The notes under the pieces are model-generated. The model was given only the letters and a program-made list of their open reading frames with translations, did no database searches and was not told the origin of the DNA. Positions 44,275 to 55,671 of a stretch of DNA of 64,000 nt are shown here, one piece after another. The first letter of the stretch is position 1, and each line of letters begins with the position of its first letter. Made by a program: the position numbers and the translations under genes. This stretch comes from Longimycelium tulufanense (GTDB taxonomy: Bacteria > Actinomycetota > Actinomycetes > Mycobacteriales > Pseudonocardiaceae): NCBI RefSeq assembly GCF_014645795.1, contig NZ_BMMK01000009.1:1-64000 (forward strand). The letters run 5' to 3'.

Positions 44275-44829
44275 TCACGCCTCGTTTGCGCGCAGGGCCT
44301 TGAGCGCGCGCTCGCTGATCTCCTCCACCGCGCCGACGGCGTCGATGGTGATCAGGATGTCCTGGTAGTACTCCAGCAGCGGGGCCGTCTCCGACCGGTA
44401 GATCTGCTGCCGGCGCCGGATCACGTCCTCGGTGTCGTCGGACCGGCCGCGGGCCAGCAGCCGCTCCACCACGACGTCCTCGGGCACGTCGAACTCCAGC
44501 ACGGCGTCCAGCCGGGTGCCCCCGCCCGCCAGGACCCCAGCCAGCACCTCCGCCTGCGCGGTGTTGCGGGGGAAGCCGTCGAGCAGGAAGCCGGCCCGCG
44601 CGTCGGGTTCCGCCAGCCGCTGTTCGACCATCCGGTTGGTGACGGCGTCGGGCACCAGCTCGCCGGCGTCGAGGTACTGCTTGGCCTCCAGGCCCAGCGG
44701 GGTGCGCTGGCCCACGTTGCTGCGGAACAGCTCGCCGGTCGAGATGTGCGGGATGCCGAGCTTCTCGCTCAGCACCGCCGCCTGGGTGCCCTTGCCCGCC
44801 CCCGGCGGGCCGATCAGAACGAGTCGCAC
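44275..44829 (-). CDS. adk: adenylate kinase, short-lid form
   Basis: 184 residues. Interconverts AMP, ADP and ATP. P-loop [13 protein letters not shown] at the N-terminus, AMP-site [12 protein letters not shown] and [10 protein letters not shown], and lid [13 protein letters not shown]. The lid is short, without the zinc domain, as in M. tuberculosis Adk. GTG start 44829 shares one base with the secY stop (TAGTG), so it is tightly coupled to secY. Confidence 0.97.
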   Translation of the reverse strand: MRLVLIGPPGAGKGTQAAVLSEKLGIPHISTGELFRSNVGQRTPLGLEAKQYLDAGELVPDAVTNRMVEQRLAEPDARAGFLLDGFPRNTAQAEVLAGVLAGGGTRLDAVLEFDVPEDVVVERLLARGRSDDTEDVIRRRQQIYRSETAPLLEYYQDILITIDAVGAVEEISERALKALRANEA

Positions 44830-46139
44830 TAGCGGAGGAACCCTTCGTAGTTGCGCTGCATCAGCTGGCTCTCGATCTGCTTCACGGTGTCGAGGCCCAC
44901 CCCGACCATGATCAGGACCGCGGTGCCGCCGAACGGGAAGTTCTGCGCCCCGCCTCCCCCGGTCATGTCCAGGAAGAAGTTCGGTAGGACCGCCACGGTA
45001 CCCAGGTAAATCGAGCCTGGCAGCGTGATGCGGTTCAACACGAAGCCCAGGTACTCCGAGGTCGGCCGGCCGGGCCGGATACCGGGGATGAATCCGCCGA
45101 ACTTCTTCATCTCGTCGGCCCGCTCGTCCGGGTTGAACGTGACGGCGACGTAGAAGTACGTGAAGAAGACAATCAGCCCGAAGTACATCGAGATGTGCAC
45201 CCAGTTCGACTGATTGACCAGGTAGGTGTCGATGAACCGGCGCCACTCGGAGACCTCGCCGGTCGGGGAGGCGGCCAGCTGGGACACCAGCTGCGGCAGG
45301 TACAGCAGCGACGAGGCGAAGATGACCGGGATCACGCCCGCCTGGTTGACCTTCAACGGCAGGTAGGTGGAGGTCCCGCCGTACATCCGGCGCCCGATCA
45401 TGCGCTTGGCGTACTGCACCGGGATCCGGCGCTGGCCCTGCTCGACAAAGACGACGCTGGCGATGATGGCGAGGCCGAACACACAGACCACGGCGAAGAC
45501 GACGCCACCCTGGCCGCGGAGGATGTTGCCGCCCTCGGGCACCAGCCGGGCGGCGATGCCGCTGAAGATCAGCAGCGACATGCCGTTACCCACGCCGCGC
45601 TCGGTGATCAGCTCGCCCAGCCACATGATGAGCGCGGTGCCCGCCGTCATGGTGATGACGATGACGACCAGGCTGAACACCGACTGGTCCGGAATGACCG
45701 GAACGCTGCAGTTCTGGAAGAGCTGGCCGCGCACGGCCAGGGCCACCACACCGGTCGACTGCAGGACCGCCAGCGCGATGGTCAGGTACCGGGTGTACTG
45801 GGTGAGCTTGCCCTGCCCGGCCTGGCCCTCCTTCTTCAGCTGCTCGAACCGCGGGATGACCACGGTGAGCAGCTGCACGATGATGCTCGCCGTGATGTAG
45901 GGCATCACGGTGAGCGCGAAGACCGAGAGCTGCAGGAGCGCGCCGCCGCTGAACAGGTTGATCAGCGAGTAGATACCGCTCGACTCGACCTGGGCGGCGC
46001 ACTCCCTGACGTTCTTGAACGACACGCCAGGCGCCGGCATCGTGGAGCCCAGCCGGTACACCACGACGATCCCGAGGGTGAACAGGATCTTGCGACGCAG
46101 ATCCGGCGTCGCAAGAGCCGACCGGAAGGCGCTGAGCAC
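44829..46139 (-). CDS. secY: preprotein translocase subunit SecY
   Basis: 436 residues, about ten membrane helices. Forms the Sec channel. The start [20 protein letters not shown] is at GTG 46139, six bases after GAGGAGG; longer frames upstream are not coding. Other markers: TMPAPGV plug region, [38 protein letters not shown] and [20 protein letters not shown]. First gene of a secY-adk-map unit, separated from rplO by about 860 bases. Confidence 0.98.
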   Translation of the reverse strand: MLSAFRSALATPDLRRKILFTLGIVVVYRLGSTMPAPGVSFKNVRECAAQVESSGIYSLINLFSGGALLQLSVFALTVMPYITASIIVQLLTVVIPRFEQLKKEGQAGQGKLTQYTRYLTIALAVLQSTGVVALAVRGQLFQNCSVPVIPDQSVFSLVVIVITMTAGTALIMWLGELITERGVGNGMSLLIFSGIAARLVPEGGNILRGQGGVVFAVVCVFGLAIIASVVFVEQGQRRIPVQYAKRMIGRRMYGGTSTYLPLKVNQAGVIPVIFASSLLYLPQLVSQLAASPTGEVSEWRRFIDTYLVNQSNWVHISMYFGLIVFFTYFYVAVTFNPDERADEMKKFGGFIPGIRPGRPTSEYLGFVLNRITLPGSIYLGTVAVLPNFFLDMTGGGGAQNFPFGGTAVLIMVGVGLDTVKQIESQLMQRNYEGFLR

Positions 46140-46866
46140 GCGGTACCTCCTCGGCATCACCGGTGGCTGACCGGTGAAGACGGCTGGGCCGGCGCGCGGG
46201 CCGGCGGTCGGTTCGCAGTCTGGGGCGGCCTGGCGGGCAAGCCGGACGCGCCCGCCCGCTACGGGGCGAAGCGCGCTGACGACTCTAACAGCAAGGACCG
46301 GGGCCACGGCCTGCGCCGGTCGGGTTCGAACAGCCCCGCATCCCCCGGGAGGAGGAGACCTGGGTCACCCCGATACGGCGGCCAATGCGGTCCGTGGCCC
46401 GGTGACCTGGCCTTGCCCTCATCTCTATCAGAGCGCGGGCCGGAGCCGGCCGCGGCGCTCCCACAATTCACAAAACTTGCCGACAACTCGCGCCGGCTGG
46501 CCCTCCGTCGGAGGGCCTGGTCGAAATCCGGATGCGATCGAAAGATCGAGCGGGCGAGCAGACCCGGCCGGAGCCCCGGGGCGTCACCCACAGTGAAACG
46601 AAGCTGGGGCACGGGCACCACGAGCGGGCCGACGTGCCGGTCGATCGCGGCCCTTCCGGTCATGCCACCGCACGATGCCCGCCCGCGTCCGGTGCTGCGC
46701 TTTCCAGACACACGGGACGAAATGAGGTCGTGTTGAAGCGGGGGTCTTCCTTTGGTCCCACTGCGCCTCGCAACAGGCGCACACGCCGCGCCCCCGGCGG
46801 CGAAAAGACGCCACCGCCGTCCGGCTGGGCCGCGCCATCGTCGGCGGCGCGCACAAAACACACCAA
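46140..46866. other. long non-coding gap upstream of secY
   Basis: Open frames here lack ribosome sites and normal codon bias. It must hold the secY promoter; the most AT-rich part is 46460-46480 (TTCACAAAACTTGCC), but no clear -35/-10 pair is assigned. In many bacteria rplO and secY are adjacent, so the gap is notable. Confidence 0.5.
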
Positions 46867-46899
46867 GGCCCGGCACACGCGCGAGGCGTGCGCCGGGCC
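46867..46899 (-). terminator. terminator of the spc operon after rplO
   Basis: GGCCCGGCACACGC (46867-46880) pairs with GCGTGCGCCGGGCC (46886-46899) with a single A-C mismatch; loop GCGAG. It is 100 bases past the rplO stop. Confidence 0.82.
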
Positions 46900-46998
46900 T
46901 GGCGGGTGCCAGCCGACCGTGGCCTTGGTTCGACCGCTCGGCCGGGTGCTCGCTCCGCACCTTTCCGGTGCGATGCTCACTCGCTCCCGGCCTCGCGG

Positions 46999-47454
46999 TC
47001 AGGCCGTCGGTCGGAGCTTGGTGACGGTGCCACCGGCGGCGGAGATCTTCTCCGCCGCGCTGCTGGAGAAGGCGTGCGCGGTCACGTCGACCTTCACGCC
47101 ACCCAGCTCGCCCTCGCCGAGGACCTTCACCGGCTTGTTCCTGCGGACCGCGCCCGCGGCGACCAGCGCGTCCACGTCGACGGTGCCGCCCTGCGGGAAC
47201 AGCCGGGCGATGTCGCCGACGTTGACGACCTGGTACTCCACGCGGAACCGGTTCTTGAAGCCCTTGAGCTTCGGCAGCCGCATGTGGATGGGCATCTGCC
47301 CACCCTCGAACCCGGCCGGCACGTTCTTGCGGGCCTTGGTTCCCTTCGTACCGCGACCGGCGGTCTTGCCCTTGGAGCCCTCACCGCGACCCACGCGGGT
47401 CTTGGCGGTCTTGGCGCCGGGGGCCGGGCGCAGGTGGTGGATCTTGATGGTCAT
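46999..47454 (-). CDS. rplO: 50S ribosomal protein L15
   Basis: 151 residues. [39 protein letters not shown] and [19 protein letters not shown] are family landmarks. The ATG overlaps the rpmD stop by one base (TGATG). Last gene of the spc-type unit. Confidence 0.98.
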   Translation of the reverse strand: MTIKIHHLRPAPGAKTAKTRVGRGEGSKGKTAGRGTKGTKARKNVPAGFEGGQMPIHMRLPKLKGFKNRFRVEYQVVNVGDIARLFPQGGTVDVDALVAAGAVRRNKPVKVLGEGELGGVKVDVTAHAFSSSAAEKISAAGGTVTKLRPTA

Positions 47455-47639
47455 CAGTCGCTGACCTCCTCGACCGCCACCAGGTGCCGGACGGTGTGGA
47501 TCAGGCCGCGCACCTGCGGCGTGTCCTCACGCACGACGGACTGGCGGATCTTGCGCAGGCCCAGCGTGCGCAGCGAGGCGCGCTGGTTCTGCTTGGTGCC
47601 GATGGTGCTGCGCACCTGGGTGACCTTCAGCTTCGCCAT
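47454..47639 (-). CDS. rpmD: 50S ribosomal protein L30
   Basis: 61 residues. [37 protein letters not shown] and [15 protein letters not shown]. Start at ATG 47639; a frame-extending ATG three codons earlier is less typical. It follows rpsE by five bases. Confidence 0.97.
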   Translation of the reverse strand: MAKLKVTQVRSTIGTKQNQRASLRTLGLRKIRQSVVREDTPQVRGLIHTVRHLVAVEEVSD

Positions 47640-47644
47640 CGCGT

Positions 47645-48247
47645 TCACGCCCCCTGCCCTGCGGCTCGGGCCCGCAGCAGACCGGCCGGCGCCACGTCCT
47701 CCAGCGGCAGGCCACGGCGGGCCGCCACCTCCTCCGGGCGCTGCAGCTGCTTCAGGGCGGCCACGGTGGCGTGCACGATGTTGATGGCGTTGTCGCTACC
47801 CAGCGACTTGCTCAGCACGTCGTGCACACCCGCGCACTCCAGCACGGCACGCACCGGGCCACCGGCGATGACACCGGTACCGGGGGCGGCCGGGCGGAGC
47901 AGCACCTGGCCGGCGGCGTCCCGCGCCTCCACCGGGTGCGGGATGGTGCCGGCGATCCGCGGCACGCGGAAGAAGTTCTTCTTGGCTTCCTCCACGCCCT
48001 TGGCGATCGCGGCCGGCACCTCCTTGGCCTTGCCGTAGCCGACGCCGACCAGGCCGTCACCGTCGCCGACGACGACCAGCGCGGTGAAGCTGAACCGCCG
48101 GCCACCCTTGACGACCTTGGCGACGCGGTTGATCGACACGACGCGCTCGATGTGCGGGGTCTTCTCCTGGGCCGCCCCGCCGCGGCCACCGTCCCGACGG
48201 TCGCGGCGCTCGCCGCGCTCGCCGTCACGACGCATGCGTCCAGGCAT
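47645..48247 (-). CDS. rpsE: 30S ribosomal protein S5
   Basis: 200 residues. An Arg/Asp/Gly-rich N-terminal extension (about 28 residues, with [15 protein letters not shown]) precedes the double-stranded-RNA-like domain ([36 protein letters not shown]). Spectinomycin-contact region [14 protein letters not shown] is wild-type in form. The start is ATG 48247; the longer frame upstream overlaps rplR and is not used. Confidence 0.98.
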   Translation of the reverse strand: MPGRMRRDGERGERRDRRDGGRGGAAQEKTPHIERVVSINRVAKVVKGGRRFSFTALVVVGDGDGLVGVGYGKAKEVPAAIAKGVEEAKKNFFRVPRIAGTIPHPVEARDAAGQVLLRPAAPGTGVIAGGPVRAVLECAGVHDVLSKSLGSDNAINIVHATVAALKQLQRPEEVAARRGLPLEDVAPAGLLRARAAGQGA

Positions 48248-48290
48248 TAGGCGTCCCTTCCGGTGGTCTGGACCTTGAAAACGTGCACGA

Positions 48291-48698
48291 TCAGAACTCC
48301 AGCCCCGCCTCGCGCGCGGCGTCCGCCAGCGCGGCGACCCGGCCGTGGTAGTCGAAGCCGCCCCGGTCGAACACGACCCGGGAGACACCCGCGGCCTTGG
48401 CGCGGGCGGCAACCAGCTCGCCGACCTTGGCCGCCTTGGCCTTCTTGTCGCCGGAGACCGTCTTCACGTCGGCCTCCAGGCTGGAGGCCGCCGCCAGGGT
48501 GTGCCCCTTGGTGTCGTCGATCAGCTGGGCGACGATGTGCCGCGTGGAGCGGAACACCGCCAGCCGCGGCCGCTCCGGGGTTCCGCTGACGTGCTTGCGG
48601 ATCCGGTTGTGCCGCTTGATCCGGGCCTCGCGACGCGCCTGGGAGACACCCTTGCCGACGGGGCGGCGCTTCGTAGCAGTGGTCTCGCTCATGCTCAC
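48291..48698 (-). CDS. rplR: 50S ribosomal protein L18
   Basis: 135 residues (133 if the ATG two codons in is used). Binds 5S r[41 protein letters not shown] and [20 protein letters not shown]. The GTG at 48698 overlaps the rplF stop; ATG 48692 is an equal alternative. Confidence 0.97.
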   Translation of the reverse strand: MSMSETTATKRRPVGKGVSQARREARIKRHNRIRKHVSGTPERPRLAVFRSTRHIVAQLIDDTKGHTLAAASSLEADVKTVSGDKKAKAAKVGELVAARAKAAGVSRVVFDRGGFDYHGRVAALADAAREAGLEF

Positions 48699-49234
48699 TT
48701 ACCCGTCTTCCCGACCTTGCGGCGGACGTTCTCGCCCGCGTACCGCACACCCTTGCCCTTGTACGGTTCCGGCTTGCGGATCTTGCGGATGTTGGCCGCA
48801 ACCTCGCCGACAAGCTGCTTGTCGATGCCCTGCACGGAGAACTTCGTCGTGCCCTCGACCGCGAAGGTGATGCCCTCCGGCGGGTCGACCTTGACCGGGT
48901 GGCTGAAGCCCAGCGCGAACTCCAGGGAGCCGCCCTTGAGCTGCACGCGGTAGCCGACGCCGTGGATCTCCAGCTTCTTCTCGTAGCCCTGGCTGACCCC
49001 GACGACGAGGTTGTTCAGCAGCGTGCGGTTCAGCCCGTGCAACGCGCGGCTCTTGCGCTCGTCGTCGGGCCGGCTCACCAGCAGCGCGCCGTCCTCGCCA
49101 CGCTCGACCACGATCGGCTCGTTCACGGTGTGGCTCAGGCTGCCCTTGGGGCCCTTCACCGTCACCTGCTGCCCGTCGATCGTGACCTCCACGCCGGCGG
49201 GAACGGGGATCGGCTGCTTACCAACGCGCGACAT
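48695..49234 (-). CDS. rplF: 50S ribosomal protein L6
   Basis: 179 residues. [40 protein letters not shown] and [20 protein letters not shown]. Start ATG 49234 after AAGGGGGA; an ATG seven codons upstream would extend beyond the usual length. Confidence 0.98.
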   Translation of the reverse strand: MSRVGKQPIPVPAGVEVTIDGQQVTVKGPKGSLSHTVNEPIVVERGEDGALLVSRPDDERKSRALHGLNRTLLNNLVVGVSQGYEKKLEIHGVGYRVQLKGGSLEFALGFSHPVKVDPPEGITFAVEGTTKFSVQGIDKQLVGEVAANIRKIRKPEPYKGKGVRYAGENVRRKVGKTGK

Positions 49235-49251
49235 GCCTTGTTCCCCCTTCC

Positions 49252-49650
49252 TCACCAGACGTAGGCGAGGACTTCCCCGCCCACACCCTGCTTCGAGGCC
49301 TGCCGGTCGGTCAGCAGGCCGGACGACGTGGAGATGATCGCCACGCCCAGCCCACCGAGCACCCTGGGCAGGGTGGTGGACTTGGCGTAGACCCGCAGGC
49401 CGGGCTTGGACACGCGGCGCAGGCCGGCGATGCTCCGCTCCCGGTTGGGGCCGTACTTCAGCTCGACGACCAGGTTCTTGCCCTTCTCGCCCTGCTCGGC
49501 GCGGAAGCCGGCGATGTAGCCCTCGCGCTGCAGGATCTCGGCAATGTTCGCCTTGAGCTTGGAGTGCGGCATCACGACCTCGTCGTGGTACGCCGCGTTC
49601 GCGTTGCGCAGACGCGTCAGCATGTCTGCGACCGGGTCGGTCATCGTCAT
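49252..49650 (-). CDS. rpsH: 30S ribosomal protein S8
   Basis: 132 residues. [20 protein letters not shown] at the start, [20 protein letters not shown] and the C-terminal [11 protein letters not shown] block. The central assembly protein of the 16S rRNA h21 region. ATG 49650 or ATG two codons in. Confidence 0.98.
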   Translation of the reverse strand: MTMTDPVADMLTRLRNANAAYHDEVVMPHSKLKANIAEILQREGYIAGFRAEQGEKGKNLVVELKYGPNRERSIAGLRRVSKPGLRVYAKSTTLPRVLGGLGVAIISTSSGLLTDRQASKQGVGGEVLAYVW

Positions 49651-49743
49651 GGTGACCTAATCAACCTTTCTCGCCGCGGTTCCCCTTCGGTGGGGCCTAC
49701 AGCGAAGTGGGGGTCCTTGAGCAGGGCATGGCGAGCGAACCTG

Positions 49744-49929
49744 TTACCAGCTCGACTTGCTCACGCCGGGGAGCTCGCCGCGGTGCGCCATCTCGCGCAG
49801 GCACACCCGGCACAGGCCGAACTTGCGGTAGACCGAGTGCGGGCGCCCGCAGCGGTTGCACCGCGTGTAGCCGCGAACCCTGAACTTCGGCTTCCGCGCG
49901 GCCTTGTTGATCAGCGCCTTCTTCGCCAT
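49744..49929 (-). CDS. rpsN: 30S ribosomal protein S14 type Z
   Basis: 61 residues, the short zinc form. CNRC (24-27) and CRVC (40-43) make the zinc ribbon; flanks are [20 protein letters not shown] and [17 protein letters not shown]. Two bases separate its start from the rplE stop. Many actinomycetes keep a second zinc-free paralogue elsewhere; none is in this window. Confidence 0.98.
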   Translation of the reverse strand: MAKKALINKAARKPKFRVRGYTRCNRCGRPHSVYRKFGLCRVCLREMAHRGELPGVSKSSW

Positions 49930-49931
49930 GC

Positions 49932-50495
49932 TCAGTTCTCCTTGAACGGGAAGCCCAGGTGCTTCAGCAGCGCCCGGCCCTCCTCGTCGGTGGTGGCGGT
50001 GGTGACGACGGTGATGTCCATGCCGCGCGGGCGGTCGATCGAGTCGGGGTCGATCTCGTGGAACATCGACTGCTCGCTCAGGCCGAACGTGTAGTTGCCG
50101 TTGCCGTCGAACTGCTTGGCCGACAGGCCGCGGAAGTCGCGGATACGGGGCAGCGCGATGGTCAGCAGCCGGTCCAGGAACTCCCACATACGGTCGCCGC
50201 GCAGCGTCACCCGCGCGCCGATCGGCATGCCCTCGCGCAGCTTGAACTGCGCGATGGACTTCTTGGCCCGGCGGATCTCCGGCCGCTGGCCGGTGATCAC
50301 CGACAGGTCGCGCACCGCGCCCTCGATCAGCTTGCCGTCGCGGGCGGCGTCGCCGACGCCCATGTTCACGACGACCTTGACCACACCCGGGACCTGCATG
50401 GGGTTGGAGTAGGCGAACTCCTCCCGCAGGGCCTTCTTGATCTCCTCGCGGTACCGGGTCTTCAGCCGCGGAACGATCTTCTCAGCCGTGGTCAT
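49932..50495 (-). CDS. rplE: 50S ribosomal protein L5
   Basis: 187 residues. 5S rRNA-binding protein. [40 protein letters not shown] and [20 protein letters not shown] are family blocks. Start ATG 50495, two bases after rplX. Confidence 0.98.
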   Translation of the reverse strand: MTTAEKIVPRLKTRYREEIKKALREEFAYSNPMQVPGVVKVVVNMGVGDAARDGKLIEGAVRDLSVITGQRPEIRRAKKSIAQFKLREGMPIGARVTLRGDRMWEFLDRLLTIALPRIRDFRGLSAKQFDGNGNYTFGLSEQSMFHEIDPDSIDRPRGMDITVVTTATTDEEGRALLKHLGFPFKEN

Positions 50496-50497
50496 GC

Positions 50498-50812
50498 TCA
50501 GATGTCCTTACCGTTCCGACGGGAAATGCGGACGCGCTTCCCCTCGTCGTTCGTGCGGTACCCGACCCGGGTCGGCTTGCCGTCGGAGTCCACGACCATC
50601 ACGTTGCTCACGTGGATCGTGGCCTCCTGGGTCACGATGCCGCCGGACTGCGCACCGCGCTGGGTGCGCGAGACCCGGGTGTGCTTCTTGATGCGGTTCA
50701 CGCCCTCGACCAAGACCCGCTGCTCCTTGGGGTAGGCCTGGATGACCTTGCCCTTGGCGCCCTTGTCCTTGCCGGCGATGACGACGACCGTGTCGCCCTT
50801 CTTCACCTTCAT
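50498..50812 (-). CDS. rplX: 50S ribosomal protein L24
   Basis: 104 residues. KOW motif [20 protein letters not shown], then [20 protein letters not shown]. Start ATG 50812 overlaps the rplN stop (ATGA). Early 23S rRNA-assembly protein. Confidence 0.98.
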   Translation of the reverse strand: MKVKKGDTVVVIAGKDKGAKGKVIQAYPKEQRVLVEGVNRIKKHTRVSRTQRGAQSGGIVTQEATIHVSNVMVVDSDGKPTRVGYRTNDEGKRVRISRRNGKDI

Positions 50813-51180
50813 CACAGCACCTCCGGCGCGAGCGAGATGATCTTCATGAACTTCTTCTCGCGCAGCTCCCGGCCGACCGGCCCGAAGATGCGGGTGCCCC
50901 GCGGCTCGTTGTCGTTCTTGATGAGAACGGCGGCGTTCTCGTCGAACCGGATGTAGGAGCCGTCCGGGCGGCGCCTCTCCTTGGCGGTGCGGACGACGAC
51001 GGCCTTGACCACGTCGCCCTTCTTCACGCCGGCGCCCGGAATGGCGTCCTTGACAGTGGCGACGATGATGTCGCCGATGCCCGCGTAGCGCCGCGCCGAA
51101 CCACCGAGCACCCGGATGCAAAGGATCTCCTTCGCACCGGTGTTGTCGGCGACGCGCAGTCGCGACTCCTGCTGGATCAC
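50812..51180 (-). CDS. rplN: 50S ribosomal protein L14
   Basis: 122 residues. [20 protein letters not shown] and [21 protein letters not shown]-terminal [18 protein letters not shown]. Site of RsfS-type silencing factor binding in the family. It follows rpsQ by 63 bases, the largest gap inside this stretch. Confidence 0.98.
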   Translation of the reverse strand: MIQQESRLRVADNTGAKEILCIRVLGGSARRYAGIGDIIVATVKDAIPGAGVKKGDVVKAVVVRTAKERRRPDGSYIRFDENAAVLIKNDNEPRGTRIFGPVGRELREKKFMKIISLAPEVL

Positions 51181-51243
51181 GTCAACTCCCGACCCTTGCT
51201 GGCACGCCAGATTTCCGACCTGGACGTGCGCGGTCCTTCAGTG

Positions 51244-51525
51244 TTACCTAGCCTTCTCGAGGATCTCCACCAGCCGCCAGCGCTTGGTCGCCGACAGCGG
51301 GCGGGTCTCCATCAGCAGCACGCGGTCACCGACGCCGGCAACGTTGCCCTCGTCGTGCGCCTTCACCTTGGAGGTGGAGCGCATGACCTTGCCGTACAGC
51401 GGGTGCTTCTTGCGGTCCTCGAGCTGCACCACGATCGTCTTGTCCATCTTGTCGGACACGACGTAGCCCTCGCGGACCTTGCGACGGTTCCGGGTCACGG
51501 TCTTCTCGCCCTTGTTCTCGCTCAC
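51244..51525 (-). CDS. rpsQ: 30S ribosomal protein S17
   Basis: 93 residues. [40 protein letters not shown] and [20 protein letters not shown]. The GTG start overlaps the rpmC stop (GTGA). OB-fold protein of the 30S body. Confidence 0.98.
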   Translation of the reverse strand: MSENKGEKTVTRNRRKVREGYVVSDKMDKTIVVQLEDRKKHPLYGKVMRSTSKVKAHDEGNVAGVGDRVLLMETRPLSATKRWRLVEILEKAR

Positions 51526-51761
51526 GCCGCACCCTCACCCTCAGCCGGGGTCACGGACAGGCCCAGCTCACGCTCCCGCATCACGGTGTAGATGCGGGCG
51601 ATGTCGTGCCGGACGGTCCGCAGCCGGCGGTTGTTGTCGAGCTGCCCGGTGGCCATCTGGAAGCGGAGGTTGAACAGCTCCTCCTTGGCCTCCTTCAGAC
51701 GCAGCACGAGCTCCTCATCGGTGAGCTCACGCAGCTCAGCGGCGGTGGTACCCGCTGCCAT
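51522..51761 (-). CDS. rpmC: 50S ribosomal protein L29
   Basis: 79 residues. [40 protein letters not shown] and [20 protein letters not shown]. It lies at the nascent-chain exit site. The start shares one base with the rplP stop. Confidence 0.97.
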   Translation of the reverse strand: MAAGTTAAELRELTDEELVLRLKEAKEELFNLRFQMATGQLDNNRRLRTVRHDIARIYTVMRERELGLSVTPAEGEGAA

Positions 51762-52180
51762 CAGAACTCACCACCCTCACGCGTGACGATGCGGCACTTC
51801 ATCGGAAGCTTGTGGATCGCGCGGCGCAGCGCCTCGCGGGCCACGGTCTCGTTCGGGAAGCTCATCTCGAAGAGCACCCGACCGGGCTTGACGTTGGCCA
51901 CCCAGTGCTCCGGCGAGCCCTTACCGGAACCCATCCGGGTCTCGGCCGGCTTCTTGGTCAGCGGGCGGTCCGGGAAGATGTTGATCCAGACCTTGCCGCC
52001 ACGGCGAATGTGCCGGGTGATGGCGATACGGGCGGACTCGATCTGCCGGTTCGTCACGTAGGCCGGCTCGAGCGCCTGGATTCCGTACTCGCCGAACACC
52101 ACACGCGTGCCGCCCTTGGCCGCACCCCTGCGGCTCGGGGAGTGCTGCTTGCGGTGCTTGACCTTCCGCGGGATGAGCAC
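51761..52180 (-). CDS. rplP: 50S ribosomal protein L16
   Basis: 139 residues. [40 protein letters not shown] and [20 protein letters not shown]. Contacts A-site tRNA. Starts three bases after rpsC. Confidence 0.98.
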   Translation of the reverse strand: MLIPRKVKHRKQHSPSRRGAAKGGTRVVFGEYGIQALEPAYVTNRQIESARIAITRHIRRGGKVWINIFPDRPLTKKPAETRMGSGKGSPEHWVANVKPGRVLFEMSFPNETVAREALRRAIHKLPMKCRIVTREGGEF

Positions 52181-52183
52181 TAC

Positions 52184-53041
52184 TCAGCCCTCCGTCTTCT
52201 CTGCCGCGGCCGGCTTGCCCTCGGCCGGGGCACCGGCGGCCGCGGCGTCCTGCGCCGTGCTCTGCTGCTGGGCAGCGGCCCGGCCGGCCTCGGTGCTCGT
52301 CGCCGTGGTGCCGGAGGCACCGGAGCGGCGACGCCGCTCGCCGCGCTCGCCCCGCTCCCCGCGCTCGCGCCGCGGCGGCCGGGACTCGGCGGCGGTCTCC
52401 CGGGCCTTGAGCCCACCCACGAGCTCACCCTTGTAGATCCACACCTTCACGCCGATACGGCCGAACGTGGTGCGGGCCTCGAAGATGCCGTAGTCGATGT
52501 CCGCGCGCAGCGTGTGCAGCGGCACCCGGCCCTCGCGGTAGAACTCCGAGCGGGACATCTCGGCGCCGCCCAGCCGGCCCGAACACTGCACCCGGATGCC
52601 CTTGACCTGCGGCGACCGCATGGCCGACTGGATGGCCTTGCGCATCGCGCGCCGGAAGGAGACCCGGTTGGACAGCTGCTCGGCCACACCCTGGGCCACC
52701 AGCTGCGCGTCCGCCTCGGAGTTCTTCACCTCGAGGATGTTGAGCTGGACCTGCTTGCCGGTCAGCTTCTCCAGCGCGCCGCGGATCCGGTCGGCCTCCG
52801 CGCCGCGGCGGCCGATCACGATGCCCGGACGGGCGGTGAAGATGTCCACCCGGACGCGGTCCCGGGTGCGCTCGATCTCCACCTTGGAGATCCCGGCGCG
52901 CTCCATGCCCTTCGACAGCATGCGGCGGATCTTGACGTCCTCCGCCACGTACTCCGAGTACTGCTTGTCGGCGTACCAGCGGGACTTCCAATCCGTGGTG
53001 ATCCCCAGCCGGAAGCCGTGCGGGTTGATCTTCTGACCCAC
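52184..53041 (-). CDS. rpsC: 30S ribosomal protein S3 with basic/Ala-rich tail
   Basis: 285 residues, longer than the about 230 of many bacteria. The KH domain ([20 protein letters not shown]) and S3 C-terminal domain ([40 protein letters not shown]) are intact to about residue 210. After this comes an Arg/Glu/Gly repeat-like stretch ([16 protein letters not shown]) and an Ala-rich end. The tail is probably disordered and is common in actinobacterial S3. Confidence 0.98.
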   Translation of the reverse strand: MGQKINPHGFRLGITTDWKSRWYADKQYSEYVAEDVKIRRMLSKGMERAGISKVEIERTRDRVRVDIFTARPGIVIGRRGAEADRIRGALEKLTGKQVQLNILEVKNSEADAQLVAQGVAEQLSNRVSFRRAMRKAIQSAMRSPQVKGIRVQCSGRLGGAEMSRSEFYREGRVPLHTLRADIDYGIFEARTTFGRIGVKVWIYKGELVGGLKARETAAESRPPRRERGERGERGERRRRSGASGTTATSTEAGRAAAQQQSTAQDAAAAGAPAEGKPAAAEKTEG

Positions 53042-53466
53042 TACCGGGCACTTCCCTTCGCGCTGGTCTTACGGGCCTTCGCCGTTCCGGCCTTCTCGAC
53101 CGGACGGGACTCGACCTCGACGGTGATGTGGCTGGTCCGCTTGCGGATCCGGTACGCCCGGCCCTGGGCCCGCGGGCGGATCCGCTTCAGCGTCGGCCCC
53201 TCGTCCACGTACGCCTGGGAGATCCACAGGGTCTCCGGGTCGAGGTCGAGGTTGTTCTCGGCGTTGGCCATGGCGCTGGCGAGCACCTTCGCGACCGGAC
53301 CGCTGGCGGCCTGCGGCGCGAACTGGAGCACGCTCAGGGCCTCGCGGGCGTTACGGCCCTTGATCAGCTCGACCACGCGACGCACCTTCATCGGCGTCAT
53401 GCGGACGTAGCGGGCCCGCGCCACGGCGCGCGGCAGCTCCTCCGCGCCGGCGTCGGTGTTACCCAT
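53041..53466 (-). CDS. rplV: 50S ribosomal protein L22
   Basis: 141 residues. [40 protein letters not shown] and the exit-tunnel loop [20 protein letters not shown]. The macrolide-relevant hairpin is standard. Its stop shares one base with the rpsC start. Confidence 0.98.
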   Translation of the reverse strand: MGNTDAGAEELPRAVARARYVRMTPMKVRRVVELIKGRNAREALSVLQFAPQAASGPVAKVLASAMANAENNLDLDPETLWISQAYVDEGPTLKRIRPRAQGRAYRIRKRTSHITVEVESRPVEKAGTAKARKTSAKGSAR

Positions 53467-53507
53467 CGCTGCTAACCCCTTGCTTCTTGGTTCCAGTCAC
53501 GGCCCGC

Positions 53508-53789
53508 TCAGCGGCGGCGCGACTTGCGGTCTTCCTTGACGTGGCCCTTGAAGGTGCGGGTCGGGGCGAACTCGCCCAGCTTGTGCCCGACCATGGCCTC
53601 GGTGACGAACACCGGGACGTGCTTGCGGCCGTCGTGCACCGCGATCGTGTGCCCCAGCATGTCCGGGATGATCGTGGAACGGCGGGACCAGGTCTTGATG
53701 ACCTGCTTGGCACCCTTCTCGTTCAGCGCGTCCACCTTCTTGAGCAGGTGGTCATCGACGAAGGGGCCCTTCTTCAGGCTGCGCGGCAT
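53508..53789 (-). CDS. rpsS: 30S ribosomal protein S19
   Basis: 93 residues. [40 protein letters not shown] and [20 protein letters not shown]. Head protein near the A site. It lies between rplB and rplV. Confidence 0.98.
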   Translation of the reverse strand: MPRSLKKGPFVDDHLLKKVDALNEKGAKQVIKTWSRRSTIIPDMLGHTIAVHDGRKHVPVFVTEAMVGHKLGEFAPTRTFKGHVKEDRKSRRR

Positions 53790-53807
53790 CCTTCACTCCC
53801 TCCCTGC

Positions 53808-54644
53808 TCAGCGCTTCTTACCGGTGCGACGGCGCCGGACGATCAGGCGGTCGCTGGGCTTGCCCTTGCGACGCGTCCGACCCTCGGGCTTGCCCTTCGG
53901 GTTGACCGGGTGACGGCCACCCGAGGTCTTGCCCTCACCACCACCGTGCGGGTGGTCGACCGGGTTCATGGCCACACCGCGGACGGTCGGGCGCTTGCCC
54001 TTCCACCGCATGCGGCCGGCCTTGCCCCAGTTGATGTTCTGGTGCTCGGCGTTGCCCACCTCGCCCACGGTGGCGCGGCAGCGCACGTCCACGTTGCGGA
54101 TCTCGCCCGAGGGCATCCGCAGCTGGGCGTACATGCCCTCCTTGGCGACCAGCTGCACGCTGGAGCCGGCCGAGCGGGCGATCTTGGCGCCACCGCCCGG
54201 GCGCAGCTCGATGGCGTGCACCACGGTGCCGACCGGGATGTTGCGCAGCGGCAGGTTGTTGCCCGGCTTGATGTCGGCCCGCGGACCGTTCTCCACCCGG
54301 TCACCCTGGCGGAGCTGGTTCGGGGCGATGATGTAGCGCTTCTCGCCGTCGGCGTAGTGCAGCAGCGCGATGCGCGCGGTGCGGTTCGGGTCGTACTCGA
54401 TGTGCGCGACCTTGGCCGGCACGCCGTCCTTGTCCGCCCGCCGGAAGTCGATCACGCGGTAGGCCCGCTTGTGCCCACCGCCCCGGTGCCGGGTGGTGAT
54501 CTTGCCGCGCGCGTTCCGGCCGCCCGACTTGGTCAGGGGGCGGACCAGCGACTTCTCCGGGTGAGACCGGGTGATCTCGGCGAAGTCGGACACGCTCGCG
54601 CCACGACGGCCCGGCGTCGTCGGCTTGTACTTGCGGATGCCCAT
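53808..54644 (-). CDS. rplB: 50S ribosomal protein L2
   Basis: 278 residues. [40 protein letters not shown] and the peptidyl-transferase-centre block [20 protein letters not shown] containing the conserved histidine. Full length. Confidence 0.98.
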   Translation of the reverse strand: MGIRKYKPTTPGRRGASVSDFAEITRSHPEKSLVRPLTKSGGRNARGKITTRHRGGGHKRAYRVIDFRRADKDGVPAKVAHIEYDPNRTARIALLHYADGEKRYIIAPNQLRQGDRVENGPRADIKPGNNLPLRNIPVGTVVHAIELRPGGGAKIARSAGSSVQLVAKEGMYAQLRMPSGEIRNVDVRCRATVGEVGNAEHQNINWGKAGRMRWKGKRPTVRGVAMNPVDHPHGGGEGKTSGGRHPVNPKGKPEGRTRRKGKPSDRLIVRRRRTGKKR

Positions 54645-54691
54645 GTCTGCAGCAGTCCTCGTCGTCCTTGCGTCTCGACCGACTCAGCCGC

Positions 54692-54991
54692 TCACGCGGC
54701 CGGGCCGCCGAAGATCTCGATCGGCTTGCTCTCCGGGGAGAGCGTCACGATGGCGCGCTTGGTGTCCTTGCGCTTCCCGAAACCCATCCGGGTCCGCTTG
54801 CGCTTGCCCTGGCGGTTGAGCGTGTTCACCGCCACGACCTTCACCCCGAAAATCTTCTCGACCGCGATCTTGATCTCGGTCTTGTTCGCCTCCGGGTGCA
54901 CCATGAAGGTGTACTTGTTCTCCTCGAGCAGCCCGTAGGACTTCTCGGAGATCACCGGCGCGAGGATCACGTCACGCGGGTCGGGGATCAC
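54692..54991 (-). CDS. rplW: 50S ribosomal protein L23
   Basis: 99 residues. [40 protein letters not shown] and [20 protein letters not shown]. Exit-site docking protein for trigger factor and SRP. The start overlaps the rplD stop (GTGA/ATGA type). Confidence 0.98.
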   Translation of the reverse strand: MIPDPRDVILAPVISEKSYGLLEENKYTFMVHPEANKTEIKIAVEKIFGVKVVAVNTLNRQGKRKRTRMGFGKRKDTKRAIVTLSPESKPIEIFGGPAA

Positions 54992-55671
54992 TTCGCCGCC
55001 TCCTCCAGCTCACCGGAGCGCGCGCTGCCCTTGGCGGCCCGGCCGCGGACCGGCCCGGCCAGGAACAGGTTGAACGCGTCCTTGGTGAACACCACGTCGT
55101 CGTTGACCAGCACGTCGTAGGTGTTGAGCTGGTCCGGGTGGATCAGGTGCACGTTCGGCAGGTTGCGCAGGCTCAGCCAGGCGATCTCCTCGGCACGGCT
55201 GAGCACCACGAGCACCCGCCTGGCCTCGGTGACCTTGGCCAGCGTCTCCTTGGCGGCCTTGGTCGAGGGCTTGTCCCCCCCGACGACGCCGGAGACCACG
55301 TGCACGCGGCCGGCCCGGGCCCGGTCGGACAGGGCGCCACGCAGCGCGGCGACCTTCATCTTCTTCGGGGTCCGCTGGCTGTAGTTGCGCGGCGTCGGGC
55401 CGTGCACCGTGCCACCGCCGGTGAACTGCGGGGCGCGGATCGAGCCCTGGCGGGCGCGACCGGTGCCCTTCTGCCGGTACGGCTTCTTACCACCGCCGCG
55501 GACCTCGCCGCGGGACTTGGTGTCGTGCGTGCCCTGCCGGGCGGCCGCCTCCTGCGCCACCACGACCTGGTGCATCAGCGGGATGTTGGCCTGGACGTCG
55601 AAGACGTCGGCGGGCAGCTCGACGGTGCCCTCGGCCTTGCCGTCCGGGGTGCGGATCTCGATCGCGGTCAT
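54988..55671 (-). CDS. rplD: 50S ribosomal protein L4
   Basis: 227 residues. [20 protein letters not shown] and [20 protein letters not shown] form the tunnel loop. A Lys/Arg/Glu tail follows the core. Start ATG 55671 overlaps the rplC stop (ATGA). In many bacteria L4 also represses the S10 operon; no leader structure is proven here. Confidence 0.98.
   Translation of the reverse strand: MTAIEIRTPDGKAEGTVELPADVFDVQANIPLMHQVVVAQEAAARQGTHDTKSRGEVRGGGKKPYRQKGTGRARQGSIRAPQFTGGGTVHGPTPRNYSQRTPKKMKVAALRGALSDRARAGRVHVVSGVVGGDKPSTKAAKETLAKVTEARRVLVVLSRAEEIAWLSLRNLPNVHLIHPDQLNTYDVLVNDDVVFTKDAFNLFLAGPVRGRAAKGSARSGELEEAAK

Noticed and set aside
46259-46960. A 233-codon minus-strand frame in the rplO-secY gap
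   Set aside because: No ribosome site, Arg/Pro/Ser-rich, overlaps the rplO terminator, no known family.
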